Source: Tanytarsus gracilentus
Taxonomy: Eukaryota > Arthropoda > Insecta > Diptera > Chironomidae
Length of the DNA stretch: 64,000 nt
Direction of reading: 5' to 3'
Assembly: GCA_038502055.1 (NCBI GenBank)
Contig: JAXRKN010000024.1
Location: 467,550-531,549, forward strand
Part shown: one piece after another, positions 42,423-52,978 of the stretch
How positions within the stretch are numbered: the stretch's first letter is position 1
Layout of the letters: each line of letters opens with the position of its first letter
Made by a program: the position numbers and the translations under genes
Notes under the pieces: model-generated
Seen by the model: the letters and a program-made list of their open reading frames with translations, nothing else
Databases searched by the model: none
What the model was told of the DNA's origin: nothing

Positions 42423-44698
42423 ATGTGGTTAAAAATTTTAATTTTGATTTGTTATTCTTTATTTCTAAAGTCAGTTGACCTTCAAGTGGTCAACACGACT
42501 TTAATTGAAGCTTCGATCGAGAGAAATACCAAAAATCTCATCGATGACGAATCGAGTGTTGTTAAAGCTCTGACAACTTGCAATGCCACAATCACATTTG
42601 CACGATTGAACCTCAGAAGCGTCAAAATTGCATCAAATCTCTCGACAGCAATGGACAAAGTCATGAACACAGTTCGGGAGCTTCAAACAACTAAAAATTT
42701 TGAATCTTTTTTGAACTTCACAAATCCATCAAATTGCGATTATTTTTCATATCGAATGACCAAACTCGACATTGACATCACAAACTATCAAATTACTCTT
42801 GAAAAAGTTAAAAAGAATATCACAAGATTGTATCAAGACAGTCGGGATGTTTACTGGAATTTCGGAGTTTATTTTCGTACTCTTGAAAATTATTGGACGC
42901 GACAGGTCACAGTTTTCAATGTCATGAAGAGCTTTTGGACCGTCTACAAGGAATATTTTGAATTTTCTGGATTGATTAAAGCAAATTTAATTTTTTCGAA
43001 ATCTCTCCTGAACTTTTTAAACTCAACTTACCAAAATGCAAATTGTCCAAGTGTCACATCGATCCTCAAACCTAAAGGAGATCTAATCGAAAGTGATTTA
43101 ATTAAAACTCAAAATGAATTAGTTGCTCTGGAACTCATCGCACTCCAAAAAGTGAGAGATTCACTGAAAGTCGTCGCATCAACTGCCGCCAGCTCGAGTG
43201 ATTCACCAACAAGATTAAATTTGATCAAACTTGAATTTGCATTTGAGGAGCAAAGCACAGCTGATGATTATCCAAATTTGATGTGGCCAAGAATTCCTGA
43301 TTCAAGTGATAAAGGTTAGTTGGATTGAGATTTTTATGAAAAAAATTAAATTTATTAAATTTCAAAAGCTCTTAAATGGTCTTTAGCGCTGTTAAATGCT
43401 CTTAAAAGCACTTAAAAGCTCTTAAACGCTATTGAACGCTCTTTAAGGCTCTTAAAAGATCGTAAATTTTTGAATTCTCAAGCCTTGAAATTTTAAAACC
43501 ATTAAAAACCTTTTCATACTTTAAAAACTCTTTATAGAACTTCAAACTCCTTTACTTCTCGTCTTTTAATAAATTTCAAATTATTTTTCTAGGTGACAAC
43601 GGATTCTACATCAAAATTAAAACTTGTCAATCGAAAACTCAATTGTACAACAATGTCGACGAAAACATAAAAACCAACAAATCAAGAATTCAATCAATTT
43701 TCAATTCTTTAAGCCAAACTGTGACTTCATCAAAAAATCGCAAAGTTCGAGCAGTTTCGCCAGCTGTCAATGATGTTTTAACCGCAACTTTAGCAGTTTT
43801 AAATAAATTCACTGAATATTCTGCAAAAGTAGTGAATGCAATACTTCAAGTGAATCAATTTGTTAAGGCAGAGCCAACACCGTGTGGTCACTCATTAAAC
43901 GTTTCTGATTCAAGAGGAAATTACATAAAAACCGCTTGCATGATTAAAGCTCAGCAGAATTATAAAACAGCTCAAAGTACTTGTCAATCTTACAACATGC
44001 CGTCACTTTATTCAATATCAACAGCTGAGGATTACGAAGGAATTAAAACTTTTGCCACACAAGTCTCAATGCTGCTTTTTAGTGCAACTGTAGATAAACG
44101 CTATGCAATCGCTGGAGATCAAATGTCTGACGGAAATTGGTTCAATAAAAATCCACTCATGACTCCACTTCTTAACAGTGCAATTTCACCTTATTGTCTT
44201 TTTATCGAAGGATTCACTGGCGTTCTTAGATTTTCGGGTCATGGCTGTTATTCAAGATTTCACCATGGTCTCTGCGAATTCAATAAAAACACACAAACAC
44301 CAACGAATTGTGCAACAACTCAAGACATTCTTGGACCTGGCAGTGTTTACATCAAAACAGTTTGTACCATGGCACAAAATGTCGATCCAATAACACAACA
44401 TCAAAACTGCAAAAATAACGGAATGTCTGGACTGTACACGATGACAAATCAAGCTGAAGTTGATGGCATTAAAGCTTACGTAACAAGTTTGGCACCGATT
44501 GGTGGAATTTATGAGATTGGTGGACAACAGTGGACTGACATGAAATGGATTTATCCAGACGGTCAAAACTTTTTTATTGGAAAACCAGATTTTATTGCTA
44601 CCGGATGTTTAGTCATTGAAGGATTTCCCAGTGGATTCGCTACAAAATCCGTCGCATGCACTGACAACAATTGGTTCATTTGCGAATTTAAAAATTAA
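42423..44698 (+). CDS. Secreted protein with two C-type-lectin-like domains
   Basis: Two exons, 42423..43314 and 43593..44698 (phase 1, donor GTTAGT, acceptor TTCTAG), give 665 residues. The signal peptide ends near residue 20 (LFLKSVDL). Residues 21-385 are helical, with several N-glycosylation sites and no known domain. Two CTLDs follow at about 390-528 and 535-665. Each has the opening Cys, a glycine-aromatic core and the closing cysteines with a W/C ending (GLCEFN; NNWFICEF). The calcium/sugar motifs EPN/QPD and WND are not evident, so sugar binding is uncertain. The intron holds a minisatellite. Insect CTLD proteins act in the haemolymph or gut in recognition and agglutination; that role is inferred. 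Confidence 0.8.
43372..43460 (+). repeat. Degenerate minisatellite in the lectin gene intron
   Basis: Roughly 10-11 base units such as TTAAATGCTC, TTAAAAGCTC and TTAAACGCTA. The reverse complement pattern (GAGCGTTTAA) forms a second array at 61495-61625. Confidence 0.65.
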
Positions 44699-44955
44699 AA
44701 GTTTTTTAAGTGTAAAATTGCTCGTGAAAAATATTTTTCTGTAACTTCCCTTTTGGCCTCCTCAAAAATATTTTTATTTCGAAAACAATTAGAGTAGCCA
44801 AGGCTATACAATTAATTTTCTAATACTGATCTGTTACGCGGCAACACCCACGTGTGAATTTTTAAATATTTTTATTACTTTTTGTTCCAAACCAATTAAG
44901 CAATCAAAATCATAATTTTTTATCTTTCGTGAGTCATTCAGTTAAAAACTCAACA
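44699..44955. other. Spacer with an end fragment of the 120-bp-repeat element
   Basis: Near 44826-44856 the sequence GATCTGTTACGCGGCAACACCCACGTGTG is the reverse complement of the left end of the elements at 45356 and 61758. This is probably a solo or truncated copy. Confidence 0.5.
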
Positions 44956-45260
44956 ATGGTAAAGTGTAAAATTTCCGATTCGTCTTTCGGCTACGTTTGT
45001 TTTATTAAAGGAGAAACTTTTCCACTTGAAGTCGAGCACAGGTGGTAAAGAAAAAATTTTATATGTTTATTTTTTTGAAGTTGAAATTGAAGATTTTATT
45101 TTTGAATTTTATTAAAATTTAAAAATGTGAAGAAAAAATATTTTAGTTTAGTTTTTAATGTACGAAATTAATTTTTAAATTTTCAAAATTGAACAAGGAA
45201 GAAAATTTCGATTATTTGATGGAAAATTTAAATCTTGGAATTAAATTCGATTTTGTTTTG
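44956..45260 (+). pseudogene. Internally deleted LRR-BTB gene relic
   Basis: Bases 44956-45048 encode 30 residues nearly identical to the first codons of the LRR-BTB gene at 47094 (MVKCKISDSSFGYVC...), then a stop. The 5' flank with TCATTCAGTTAAAAACTCAACA also matches. Bases about 45185-45250 match the 3' part (FLMENLNLGIKF) of the gene at 45904. Everything between, the LRRs and most of the BTB, is missing. Confidence 0.75.
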
Positions 45261-45355
45261 ACTTTAAAACTCCACGATTTTTTTATCTTATCAGTATTAA
45301 TTTCGTTTCTTTTTCAGCACACCTTCAGCATTTTTATCTTATCAGTTTTTGAGAA

Positions 45356-45810
45356 AAAATGTTTCAAAACCCACACGTGGGTGTTGCCGTGTAACCCACT
45401 TGTAACAGATCAGTATATGCTTCCCCTTCTGGCTTCCCCAAATTGCTTCCCAAAATGGCTTCCCAAAAATGTCTTCCCTTTTGGCTTCAGAAACCATTTT
45501 GGAGGAACCAACATCCAGCAGAGGAACTAACATCCAGTAGAGGAACCAACATCCAGCAGAAGAACTAACATCCAGCAGAGGAACCAACATCAATGCCAAT
45601 CGATTTCTGGTACAATTACGAGTTCAATGATACCCATGAAGCTACATAAAAATTCCTAAAATGAACTAATATAGACCCTAAGACCTAACATCTGGCGAAA
45701 ACCCGAAGTCTCTAGCTGGCTCAGGAGCCGAGATCTCGACGATACGGACGGACGGACAGACGGAAATTAGGGCATATAAGTGTTACCACACCTTTGTTGG
45801 GCTACACTAA
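45356..45810 (+). mobile_element. 120-bp-repeat element family, short copy
   Basis: The left end AAAACCCACACGTGGGTGTTG is shared with 61758. The interior is a small minisatellite of about 19-20 bases (GAGGAACCAACATCCAGCA). Then comes one remnant of the 120-base unit (TTACGAGTTCAATGATACCCATGAAG). The right end is shared with 62450-62590: TAGACCCTAAGA, TCTGGCGAAAAC, GAAGTCTCTAGCTGG, a GGAC repeat, and GCATATAAG. No transposase is present. Confidence 0.65.
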
Positions 45811-45903
45811 AAATAATGAAGAACCATTCTTCATTAAACAGGGTCATTTGTTATCTATCTTGCGACAATTTTTTTATTCGTCATTCAATAAAGTGAACTC
45901 AAA

Positions 45904-46851
45904 ATGGTTAAGTGTGATTTTAAACTTTACTCGGATGGTGATTATTGGTGTGAAGTTAAAGATGAAAAGTTTCCAACTGAAGTAAATCGAGAAACTTTTC
46001 AAGGAAAACATTCGCCATCAAAAAGCAACGCTGATGTCAATTGGCTTCAAATTCAAAACTCAGAAATCGAAAAAATTCCAAATGGACTCGGAAAAGTTTT
46101 TGAGAATTTAACTTCGCTCAGAATTTTTAATTCAAATCTTAAAACAATCTCGAAAGAAGATTTGAAACAATTTCCTCGTTTAAAATATTTAGATGTTGAA
46201 GAAAATCATCTTGAAAGTTTGCCGAAAGATTTGTTTGAGTTCAATAAAGATCTGGAAAATGTTGACTTTAGCTACAACAAAATCAAATACATCGGAGTCG
46301 AAATTTTGGATGAACTTCCGAAATTTAAAAGTGCAAGTTTCTATAAAAATGTCAACATCGACATCATTGTTCAAAAAGATGATCAGGCAAGCATTGAAGA
46401 ATTTAAGCAAATTGTGCTCACAAAATGTCAAAATAATCCGGATGCTAATGAGTTGGTGCTCAAGTACATTCCGGATGAGATCTTTGAGAGCATTTTAAAT
46501 TACGCCTTCGAAGATGAAATGCCGGAAAAATTGGAAAGAACTCGAAAAATTTTTGCAGCAGCCGGAAAGTTGAAGATCGGAGGATTGAAAGAAAATTTAA
46601 CGGAAATTTTGATTCAAAAAATGGACGAAGAAAAAAATTTAGATTTTTTGATGGAAAATTTAAATCTTGGAATTAAATTCGAGTGCAAAAATTTAAAGTT
46701 GAAAGTTTTCGAGGAAATCAAAAAACATTTTCCAGGTAGAAAGTTGAAGGACGAACTTTTGGATCAACCTGAAAAAATTAAAAAATTGATTGAGGCCATA
46801 AAAATTCTGAATGAGTTTGAAGACGGAGAAGAAGCAGCTGGAGGACGTTAA
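45904..46851 (+). CDS. LRR protein with truncated BTB and BACK-like C-terminus
   Basis: 315 residues, one exon. It starts MVKCDF without a signal peptide. Residues about 45-140 are leucine-rich repeats (RIFNSNLKTISKEDL, LDVEENHLESLPKDLF, VDFSYNKIKYIG). It is a clear paralogue of the gene at 47094, but about 87 codons are absent in frame. After VLTKCQ the protein resumes at NNPDANELVL, so the N-terminal half of the BTB fold, which forms the dimer interface, is missing. The C-terminal BACK-like helices (FLMENLNLGIKFECKNLKLKVFEEIKKHFPG) are kept. The protein may no longer dimerise. Function is unknown; full-length BTB-BACK proteins are often cullin-3 adaptors. Confidence 0.8.
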   Translation: MVKCDFKLYSDGDYWCEVKDEKFPTEVNRETFQGKHSPSKSNADVNWLQIQNSEIEKIPNGLGKVFENLTSLRIFNSNLKTISKEDLKQFPRLKYLDVEENHLESLPKDLFEFNKDLENVDFSYNKIKYIGVEILDELPKFKSASFYKNVNIDIIVQKDDQASIEEFKQIVLTKCQNNPDANELVLKYIPDEIFESILNYAFEDEMPEKLERTRKIFAAAGKLKIGGLKENLTEILIQKMDEEKNLDFLMENLNLGIKFECKNLKLKVFEEIKKHFPGRKLKDELLDQPEKIKKLIEAIKILNEFEDGEEAAGGR

Positions 46852-47093
46852 AAAATATTTCAAAGTTGGAGATTTGTTGCTAATTTTATTTTAATAATTA
46901 ATTACAACTGTTAAAAAAGTTAATTAAATAATAAAAATTGCTTCAATCTCACCCACAAATGTGCTTTCATATTTTTTTATTATTCTTTGTTCGAAAATAT
47001 TGCAAATGTATTAAGCAATCGAAAAATACCTTAAAGTCTCGTCCCCTTCGTAATTTTTTATCTTTCGTGAGTCATTCAGTTAAAAACTCAACA

Positions 47094-48353
47094 ATGGTAA
47101 AGTGTAAATTTTCTGATTCGTCTTTCGGCTACGTTTGTTTTATTAAAGGAGAAACTTTTCCACTTCAAGTCGATCGGAGAACATTTAATGGACAACATTG
47201 GGGTCTTTTTACGAACGATGACGTTCGATGGCTGAGAATTGAAGATTCATCGATGACTAAGATACCGGATGGGATTGGCGGTGTTTACAAAAACTTAAAA
47301 CTCTTGACGATTCTAAATTCAAATTTGATGTCAATTTCTAAGGAAAATCTTTGCCAATTTCCGATGCTTGAAAATTTAAATTTGAGAGGAAATCAACTTG
47401 AATTTTTACCCGGAAATTTGTTTGAGTTCAATAAAAATTTGCGAGAAATTCAATTTCATCAAAATAAAATAAAATTCATCGGTCCGGAGCTGCTCGATGG
47501 ACTTCACAGGTTGACTTATGCGAATTTCTTGTCGAACGTGAACATTCATACAAAATTCGATGTGAAAGGTTTGAAAAACCAGAACTCGATTGACTTGAGA
47601 GCACTTAAAGAGTTAATTAAACTTAAATGCAAACCACCGCCGGAACTGCTTGAAGTTGAGAGAAAAATATCATTTCAAGTCATACCAAAAACAGTTTTCA
47701 AAGTCAAAGGATGTCCACTCAAGCATTTGTCAACACTTCATGAAGATCTTGACAAACTTCTCGCTCGTGATGAGTTCAAAGATTTTACGATTAAAGTAAA
47801 ATCAGCAAATTTTAAAGTCCATAAATTTATTTTCAATGCTCGAAGTGAAACTTTTGCTGAGATGATTAAAAATAATCCGGATGCTGATGAGTTGGTGCTC
47901 GAGGACATTCCAGTTGAGATCTTTGAGAGCATTTTAAATTACGTCTACACAAATGAGTTAAAATTTTCCCCAGAAAATGCTCGTGAAATTCTTGCAGCTG
48001 CCGGAAAGTTTAAAATTATTGAACTTCAAAAAGAAGCCGCTAATGTTTTAAAAATCGACATGGAACATTTCGAACACGACTTAGATGTTCTGATTGATAA
48101 TTTCAAGTTGGGATTAAAATTTCAACACGAAGATTTAAAGTTGAAAGCTTTTGATGAAATTAAAAAATATTTTCCAGGTAAAAAGTTGAAGGACGAACTT
48201 TTGGATGAACCTGAGAAATTATTGGCTCTCGTGAGGACGAAAAGATTGTTGGAACTTCAGTTGAAAGAATTTGGAGAAGATCATGAAGAAGAAGAAGAAA
48301 ATTTTGTTGAAGAATATGATGATGGTGACCCGAGAGATTGGTGGTTGAAATAA
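47094..48353 (+). CDS. LRR-BTB-BACK-like intracellular protein
   Basis: 419 residues, one exon. I use the ATG at 47094 (good context CAACAATGG). The open frame continues upstream but lacks ATG, and the TTCAGTTAAA initiator region lies there. Residues about 3-16 have a Cys pair like an LRR N-cap. LRRs span about 45-150. BTB lies at about 215-320 (DEFKDFTIKVKSANFKVHKFIF, then LEDIPVEIFESILNYVYT). BACK-like helices lie at about 325-375, and an acidic tail ends DPRDWWLK. There is no signal peptide, so a cytosolic location is expected. BTB-BACK proteins commonly recruit cullin-3 ligases, with the other domain choosing the substrate. Here LRRs would take that place, which is inference. Confidence 0.85.
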   Translation: MVKCKFSDSSFGYVCFIKGETFPLQVDRRTFNGQHWGLFTNDDVRWLRIEDSSMTKIPDGIGGVYKNLKLLTILNSNLMSISKENLCQFPMLENLNLRGNQLEFLPGNLFEFNKNLREIQFHQNKIKFIGPELLDGLHRLTYANFLSNVNIHTKFDVKGLKNQNSIDLRALKELIKLKCKPPPELLEVERKISFQVIPKTVFKVKGCPLKHLSTLHEDLDKLLARDEFKDFTIKVKSANFKVHKFIFNARSETFAEMIKNNPDADELVLEDIPVEIFESILNYVYTNELKFSPENAREILAAAGKFKIIELQKEAANVLKIDMEHFEHDLDVLIDNFKLGLKFQHEDLKLKAFDEIKKYFPGKKLKDELLDEPEKLLALVRTKRLLELQLKEFGEDHEEEEENFVEEYDDGDPRDWWLK

Positions 48354-48599
48354 AAAATTTTAAGAAATAAGAATTTTGTTAAAAATTTACTGCTAAAAAT
48401 GTTCAAAGAAATAAAAAAAAATTAAAAAAGAAAAAGAAAAGAAGAAAGGTCTTCCTTATTCATCTAGTGGCAATTCTTGAGTCGTAGCGTATCTGACGCG
48501 AGAACTACGGTAAACACGGTAGCTGCGATGGTTTGCGTCTGACCAGGGTCGAAAGATACCTGAGAGCTACCACATCGTTAAATACCAATACCAAAAAAA
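48354..48599. other. Spacer with an unexplained less AT-rich block
   Basis: About 48445-48580 is much richer in G and C than its surroundings (for example GTCGTAGCGTATCTGACGCG and CACGGTAGCTGCGATGG). I recognise no gene, tRNA or repeat in it. Confidence 0.4.
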
Positions 48600-48965
48600 A
48601 TGGTAAATTGTAAATATTTTTTTATTCGGGATACGAATGTAGAATCGATGGCGAAGAAATTCCAAAAGAGATTAACAACTTCCAAGGCATGCATCTCGTA
48701 AGATCCAATAAAGGCTTCAACAATGACGATGTGAATTGTCTTCGTATTCAAAAGTCCAAGATTCAAAAATTTGGATTTTTTGATGGAAAATTTAAATCTT
48801 GGAATTGAATTCAAGAGCGAAAATTTAAAGTTGAAAGCGTTTGAGAAAATTAAAAAACATTTTCCAGGTAGAAAGTTGAAGGACGAACTTTTGGATCAAC
48901 CTGAAGAGTTGAAATATTTAATCGACACTAAAAAGTTGTTGGATGAACAGCTGAAGAAATTTTAA
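48600..48965 (+). pseudogene. LRR-BTB relic with frameshift and internal deletion
   Basis: It begins ATGGTAAATTGTAAATATTT, then shifts frame in a T run. The second frame reads YECRIDGEEIPKEINNFQG and NNDDVNCLRIQKSKIQK, matching the start of the LRR-BTB paralogues. At about 48768 it jumps directly to the 3' part (DFLMENLNLGIEF to LLDEQLKKF, stop at 48963-48965). The LRR and BTB middle is gone, as in the relic at 44956. Confidence 0.75.
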
Positions 48966-49067
48966 GAAAACCCTAAAAGATTTTTAAATAACTTAAAAAT
49001 AAATTTATAAAAAGATAAAAAAAATTAAATTACTAAATTTTTATTCCAATATTTTTTATCAATAATT

Positions 49068-49496
49068 TTATTCTTCTCTATCGATGCTCGTTCTTCTCAG
49101 CCATTCCTCAACCACTTCCTGATCTTCGTTGAGTTCTTCTTCTCTTATCAAGTTTGTGACATTATCCACAAAATTTTTCATTGCGTCGAATTTCTCGTTG
49201 CATTCGTGCCACTGTTCTTGATAAAATTTCACCTGAGCTTGGTAAAATCTTTCCTGATGATGAAAATCTCGAATTGTTTTTTGAAATAATTTTTCTTTGA
49301 TGGCGATTTGATCCTTGACTTTTTGCTGTTTTAACTTAAGTTCTTCGTTGATGTTTTTGAGTTTGATAATTTCATCAAACTTTGATGAGTTTTCGGCGGA
49401 TTTTTTTATTTCAATATTTTTTGACGGCTCTTCGAATTCACTCAGGTTAATTTTCAAAGAAATTTTTAAATCATTTTCTGATAATTCTTCACTCAT
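49068..49496 (-). CDS. Small coiled-coil protein
   Basis: 142 residues from the ATG at 49494-49496; the in-frame extension beyond it starts with GTG and has no support. Residues about 40-115 form one long amphipathic helix rich in Lys, Gln and Glu (NINEELKLKQQKVKDQIAIKEK), then QERFYQAQVKFYQEQWHE, ending in an acidic stretch. No signal peptide or membrane segment. I do not recognise a family. It runs convergent to the LRR-BTB relic. Confidence 0.6.
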   Translation of the reverse strand: MSEELSENDLKISLKINLSEFEEPSKNIEIKKSAENSSKFDEIIKLKNINEELKLKQQKVKDQIAIKEKLFQKTIRDFHHQERFYQAQVKFYQEQWHECNEKFDAMKNFVDNVTNLIREEELNEDQEVVEEWLRRTSIDREE

Positions 49497-49856
49497 TTTT
49501 AATTTTATGTTTATCACTCGAAAGTTAATCGAAAACTAAATAAAAAGGGATTGAAAAATTCAGTTTTATATAATTTTTCAGGTATTTATAAAAAAACTTT
49601 TATCGTCAACAAAACTTTAAATATTTACCTGAAAAAAATTAATGAATTTTAATTGATTCTTTCGACTTTTATTTAGATAAAAATTATAAAAGAAGAAAGT
49701 AATTTCTAAAGTTTTTCGATGTTTTTTTTTTTTTTTTCTTTTTTTTTACAAAAATTATTTTGAAAATTACAGAAAATCAAATAATTCAATTTAATATTAG
49801 CAAAAATTTATATTTAATTCAAAATTTGATTAATAAAAACTGAAATAATTCAAATT

Positions 49857-49857
<1 letters not shown>

Positions 49858-49889
<32 letters not shown>

Positions 49890-49891
49890 TA
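49858..49891. repeat. ATT microsatellite
   Basis: About eleven consecutive ATT triplets in otherwise AT-rich intergenic DNA. Confidence 0.85.
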
Positions 49892-49947
49892 TTAATTAAT
49901 TTTGCCTTTAATATTTTTTTAAAGTAATTTAATAAAATTAAATGAGT

Positions 49948-52299
49948 TCAATCAAAATTATAATTTTTGGACTTTTGATTATTTTTGCTGTAAACCTACA
50001 AAAAAAATTATTATCACTAAAAATAAAACTATTTAACCTTAATTAAAAACAAGATGGGTCTGCAAACGGCGTTGCCATTTCCAATAGCTCCGCATAGATT
50101 AGTACCCTACTCCGTTGCAATGGGCATTAGTGGCACTCCTGGCCGGCCATGATGGACATTCCTCAAAAATCGTCAATGTCAATCGATTCTCGATGCAATG
50201 ACGAGTTCAACGACATACATGAAGCCACAGTTCTAAAAAATGGACATTAGTGGCACTCCTGGCCGGCCATGATGGACATTCCTCAAAAATCGTCAGTTCC
50301 ATTCGATTCCTGGTCAAATTACGAGTTCAACGATACCCATGAAGCCATAGTTCTGAAAAATGGACATTAGTGGCACTCCTGGCCGGCCATGATGGACATT
50401 CCTCAAAAATCATCAATGTAATCGTTCCGATGCAATGACGAGTTCAACGACATACATGAAGCCACAGTTCTAAAAAATGGACATTAGTGGCACTCCTGGC
50501 CGGCCATGATGGAAATTCCTCAAAAATCGTCAGTTCCATTCGATTCCTGGTCAAATTACGAGTTCAACGACATACATGAAGCCATAGTTCTCAAAAAATG
50601 GACATTAGTGGCACTCCTGGCCGGCCATGATGGAAATTCCTCAAAAATCGTCAGTTCCATTCGATTCCTGGTCAAATTACGAGTTCAACGACATACATGA
50701 AGCCACAGTTCTAAAAAATGGACATTAGTGGCACTCCTGGCCGGCCATGATGGACATTCATCAAAAATCATTAATGTCAATCGATTCCTGGTGCAATCAC
50801 GAGTTCAACGATACCCATGAAGCCATAGTTCTGAAAAATGGACATTAGTGGCACTCCTGGGCGGCCATGATGGACATTCCTCAAAAATCGTCAATGTCAA
50901 TCGATTCCTGATGCAATGACGAGTTCAACGATACCCATGAAGCCATATAAGAGAAAATTTGTATGAAAAAGGACATTTTTGCACTCACGGACGGTCCTTG
51001 GAGGGTCGTACCTCAAAACAAAATACTTCTTGCACAACTAGAACCAAAATCCGATCTTTAGCCACAAACCCGAGTGAAATCCGACCAGCCGTTCTTGAGA
51101 TATGCCGCCCACTAAGATCGTGAGAAAGTAAGAAAGTAAGAAAGTAAGAAAGTAAGAAAGTGAGAAAGTGAGAAAGTAAGATGACTTAAATGGCTCTAAC
51201 TCCTCGTAGGAGCAACCGATTTCAAATCTGTTTTCGCCAGTTTGTAGGGTTTGACTAGGCCTATCATTTGAGTATATGTTTTGGTATTGCACAATGTAAT
51301 GTCTTGGCACTAGGGGTCGAAAACAGGTTTTGGAAAAATCCAAAATTAATATATAGCGGAGCTATAATATTTCAACTCACATTATAACTTGATCCAAATT
51401 GTGGTTCGGTTCGTTGAAGAAGTTTTTGCTGTTTTAAATTAAAAAATTTTAGAAATTAAATATTTAAAATATTCCAAATAATTTTTTAATCATTAATTTC
51501 AATTAAATTACTCACAATAATTTTTATTTCCTTTTCAAATTCCTCGTTTGAATCTCTCAATTGACTTTGAGCGTGATTTTCTTGATGTGAGCCTAAAAAT
51601 TGATTCGGTATAAAGCCAAAAGTAGGTTGAGCCATTTCAGACGTTCTTCTAAGCATGTTCGATGAAGCATCAAGTCTTTTATCAATGTCAGACCTAAAAT
51701 CTGGCAATCCTCGCCTTTGAACTGGTTCATATGGTTGTGGTCTTGGAACGACTGGATATTGATGAACTGGATAATGAACTCTTGGATTGTGAGCTGGATA
51801 AACTGGTCGGTAAACAGGTGAAGAAACAATTTTAGGTTGAACTACTAAAATTTCATCTTTTAAAGGTTCATTAAGTGTGACAGGATTGTTTGATTGTGGT
51901 TGCAGTGTTGGAATTGGTGGTTCATCATTCTTAAATGGTTTTTGTGGCTTAAATAAAAATTTGCTTATAAAAACTGATTTTAAAATCATTAAAATTTCTA
52001 ACCTCGTCAATTTTATTTTGTTGCAATGAATCTTTCAGTTTTTGGGTAAATTCGTCACCTCTAAAGTAAGGACAGAGATGGACAGTTACTTATTAATTGA
52101 GCAAAAATTAAATTACAAAATATTTTCAATAAATCAAAAAGTTTCTCATCTACCTTACCGATCTCGAAATGTCAATTTCTTCGAACATTTTTGCTAGTTT
52201 TGAAAGTTGATTTTCGGTTTTTAATTCAAGCTGTGGGAAAGTTTGGATCGGCTTGAAAATTAACATTAAGCAAATTGAGCCTAAATTTAAGGCAAACAT
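49948..52299 (-). CDS. Secreted proline-rich protein, paralogue of the gene at 52979
   Basis: Exons 52154..52299, 52003..52060, 51516..51947 and 51381..51428 join in phases 2, 0, 0. A candidate last exon, 49948..49995, follows a TTTTTTTGTAG acceptor and encodes VYSKNNQKSKNYNFD and a stop. The total is 243 residues. The signal peptide is MFALNLGSICLMLIFKPIQ. The centre is Pro/Tyr/Val-rich (PVYRPVYPAHNPRVHYPVHQYP). The exon pattern matches the paralogue: MFEEIDIS/MFKKMDFS, then a short Asp-Glu exon, then a 16-codon exon beginning QKLLQ/RQLLH. If the last exon is right, the last intron (49996..51380) hosts the 120-bp-repeat element. If not, the frame stops just after 51381. Function unknown; it resembles secreted low-complexity structural proteins. 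Confidence 0.6.
50060..50950 (+). repeat. Seven-unit array of a 120-bp tandem repeat
   Basis: Units start at about 50131, 50251, 50371, 50489, 50610, 50730 and 50850. Each contains GGCACTCCTGGCCGGCCATG, TTCCTCAAAAATCGTC and CGAGTTCAACGA. Units are about 90-97% alike by eye. It lies in the candidate last intron of the proline-rich gene. The element's right part runs to about 51360 and ends near TATATAGCGGAGCTATAA. Confidence 0.9.
51120..51182 (+). repeat. GAAAGTAA octamer microsatellite
   Basis: About seven tandem copies of an 8-base unit, GAAAGTAA or GAAAGTGA, within the right part of the 120-bp-repeat element. Confidence 0.85.
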
Positions 52300-52978
52300 T
52301 TTTTGATGTTGATTAATTTCTTTATCAAATAAATATTTTTTTCACTCTTTTCTGTTCACTTAAATCTTACAAACTAATCGCTATATAAAAATTATTGAAG
52401 TTGAAAAATCAATTTAATGGTTGATGTAAATTAAAATTCAATTAATTTATTTTTCGATTTTCAGATGAGTGAACGATAAATTACACTTTTGAAACCAATA
52501 AATTCATTTATGTAGCTATTGAAAAAATATTTTGAAATCAAAGTTTAAATTTGTAAAGTTTTTTTGAAATTTTATTTTATAAATTTTTTTTTATTTAGTA
52601 TAAATCAAGGGGAAATCAACTCCAAAGACAACCAAACATTTTAAATAATAAAAATCATATTTTCCAACATTTTCTAACATTTTTAAACGTTTTCCTATAT
52701 TTTAAATAAAAAATTAATTAATGCATTCATTCAATTTACTAGCCTGCTATTCTAAAACGTTTGTTATAATTTAGGGTGGAGACTCATAACTTCGGAGTTT
52801 TGGGTACATTAAAAATTTAAATATTTACAATTTATTGTAAAATTAATTAAACAAAAAGTATTAAAAAAATTCATAATTTTATATCAAATTTTTCAGAAAA
52901 ATATTTTGTGCATATTTTTTCATCAAAATTAGCTTTATTCAATAATTTAATTTCACATTCAATTTTTTCGTTGCATTT
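52300..52978. other. Spacer between the two low-complexity genes
   Basis: Upstream region of the proline-rich gene and 3' flank of the Gln-rich gene. About 52741-52978 is duplicated, with changes, at about 56820-56990 after the gene at 56986. No gene. Confidence 0.5.

Noticed and set aside
45342..45599. 85-codon minus-strand frame
   Set aside because: It is translation of a 20-bp minisatellite inside a repeat element.
46938..47093. Upstream extension of the LRR-BTB frame
   Set aside because: It has no ATG, starts only at TTG, lacks signal-peptide character and contains the probable transcription start region.
50060..50950. Regular repeats as a CRISPR-like array
   Set aside because: Units are about 120 bp with no distinct spacers, and the host is a eukaryote.
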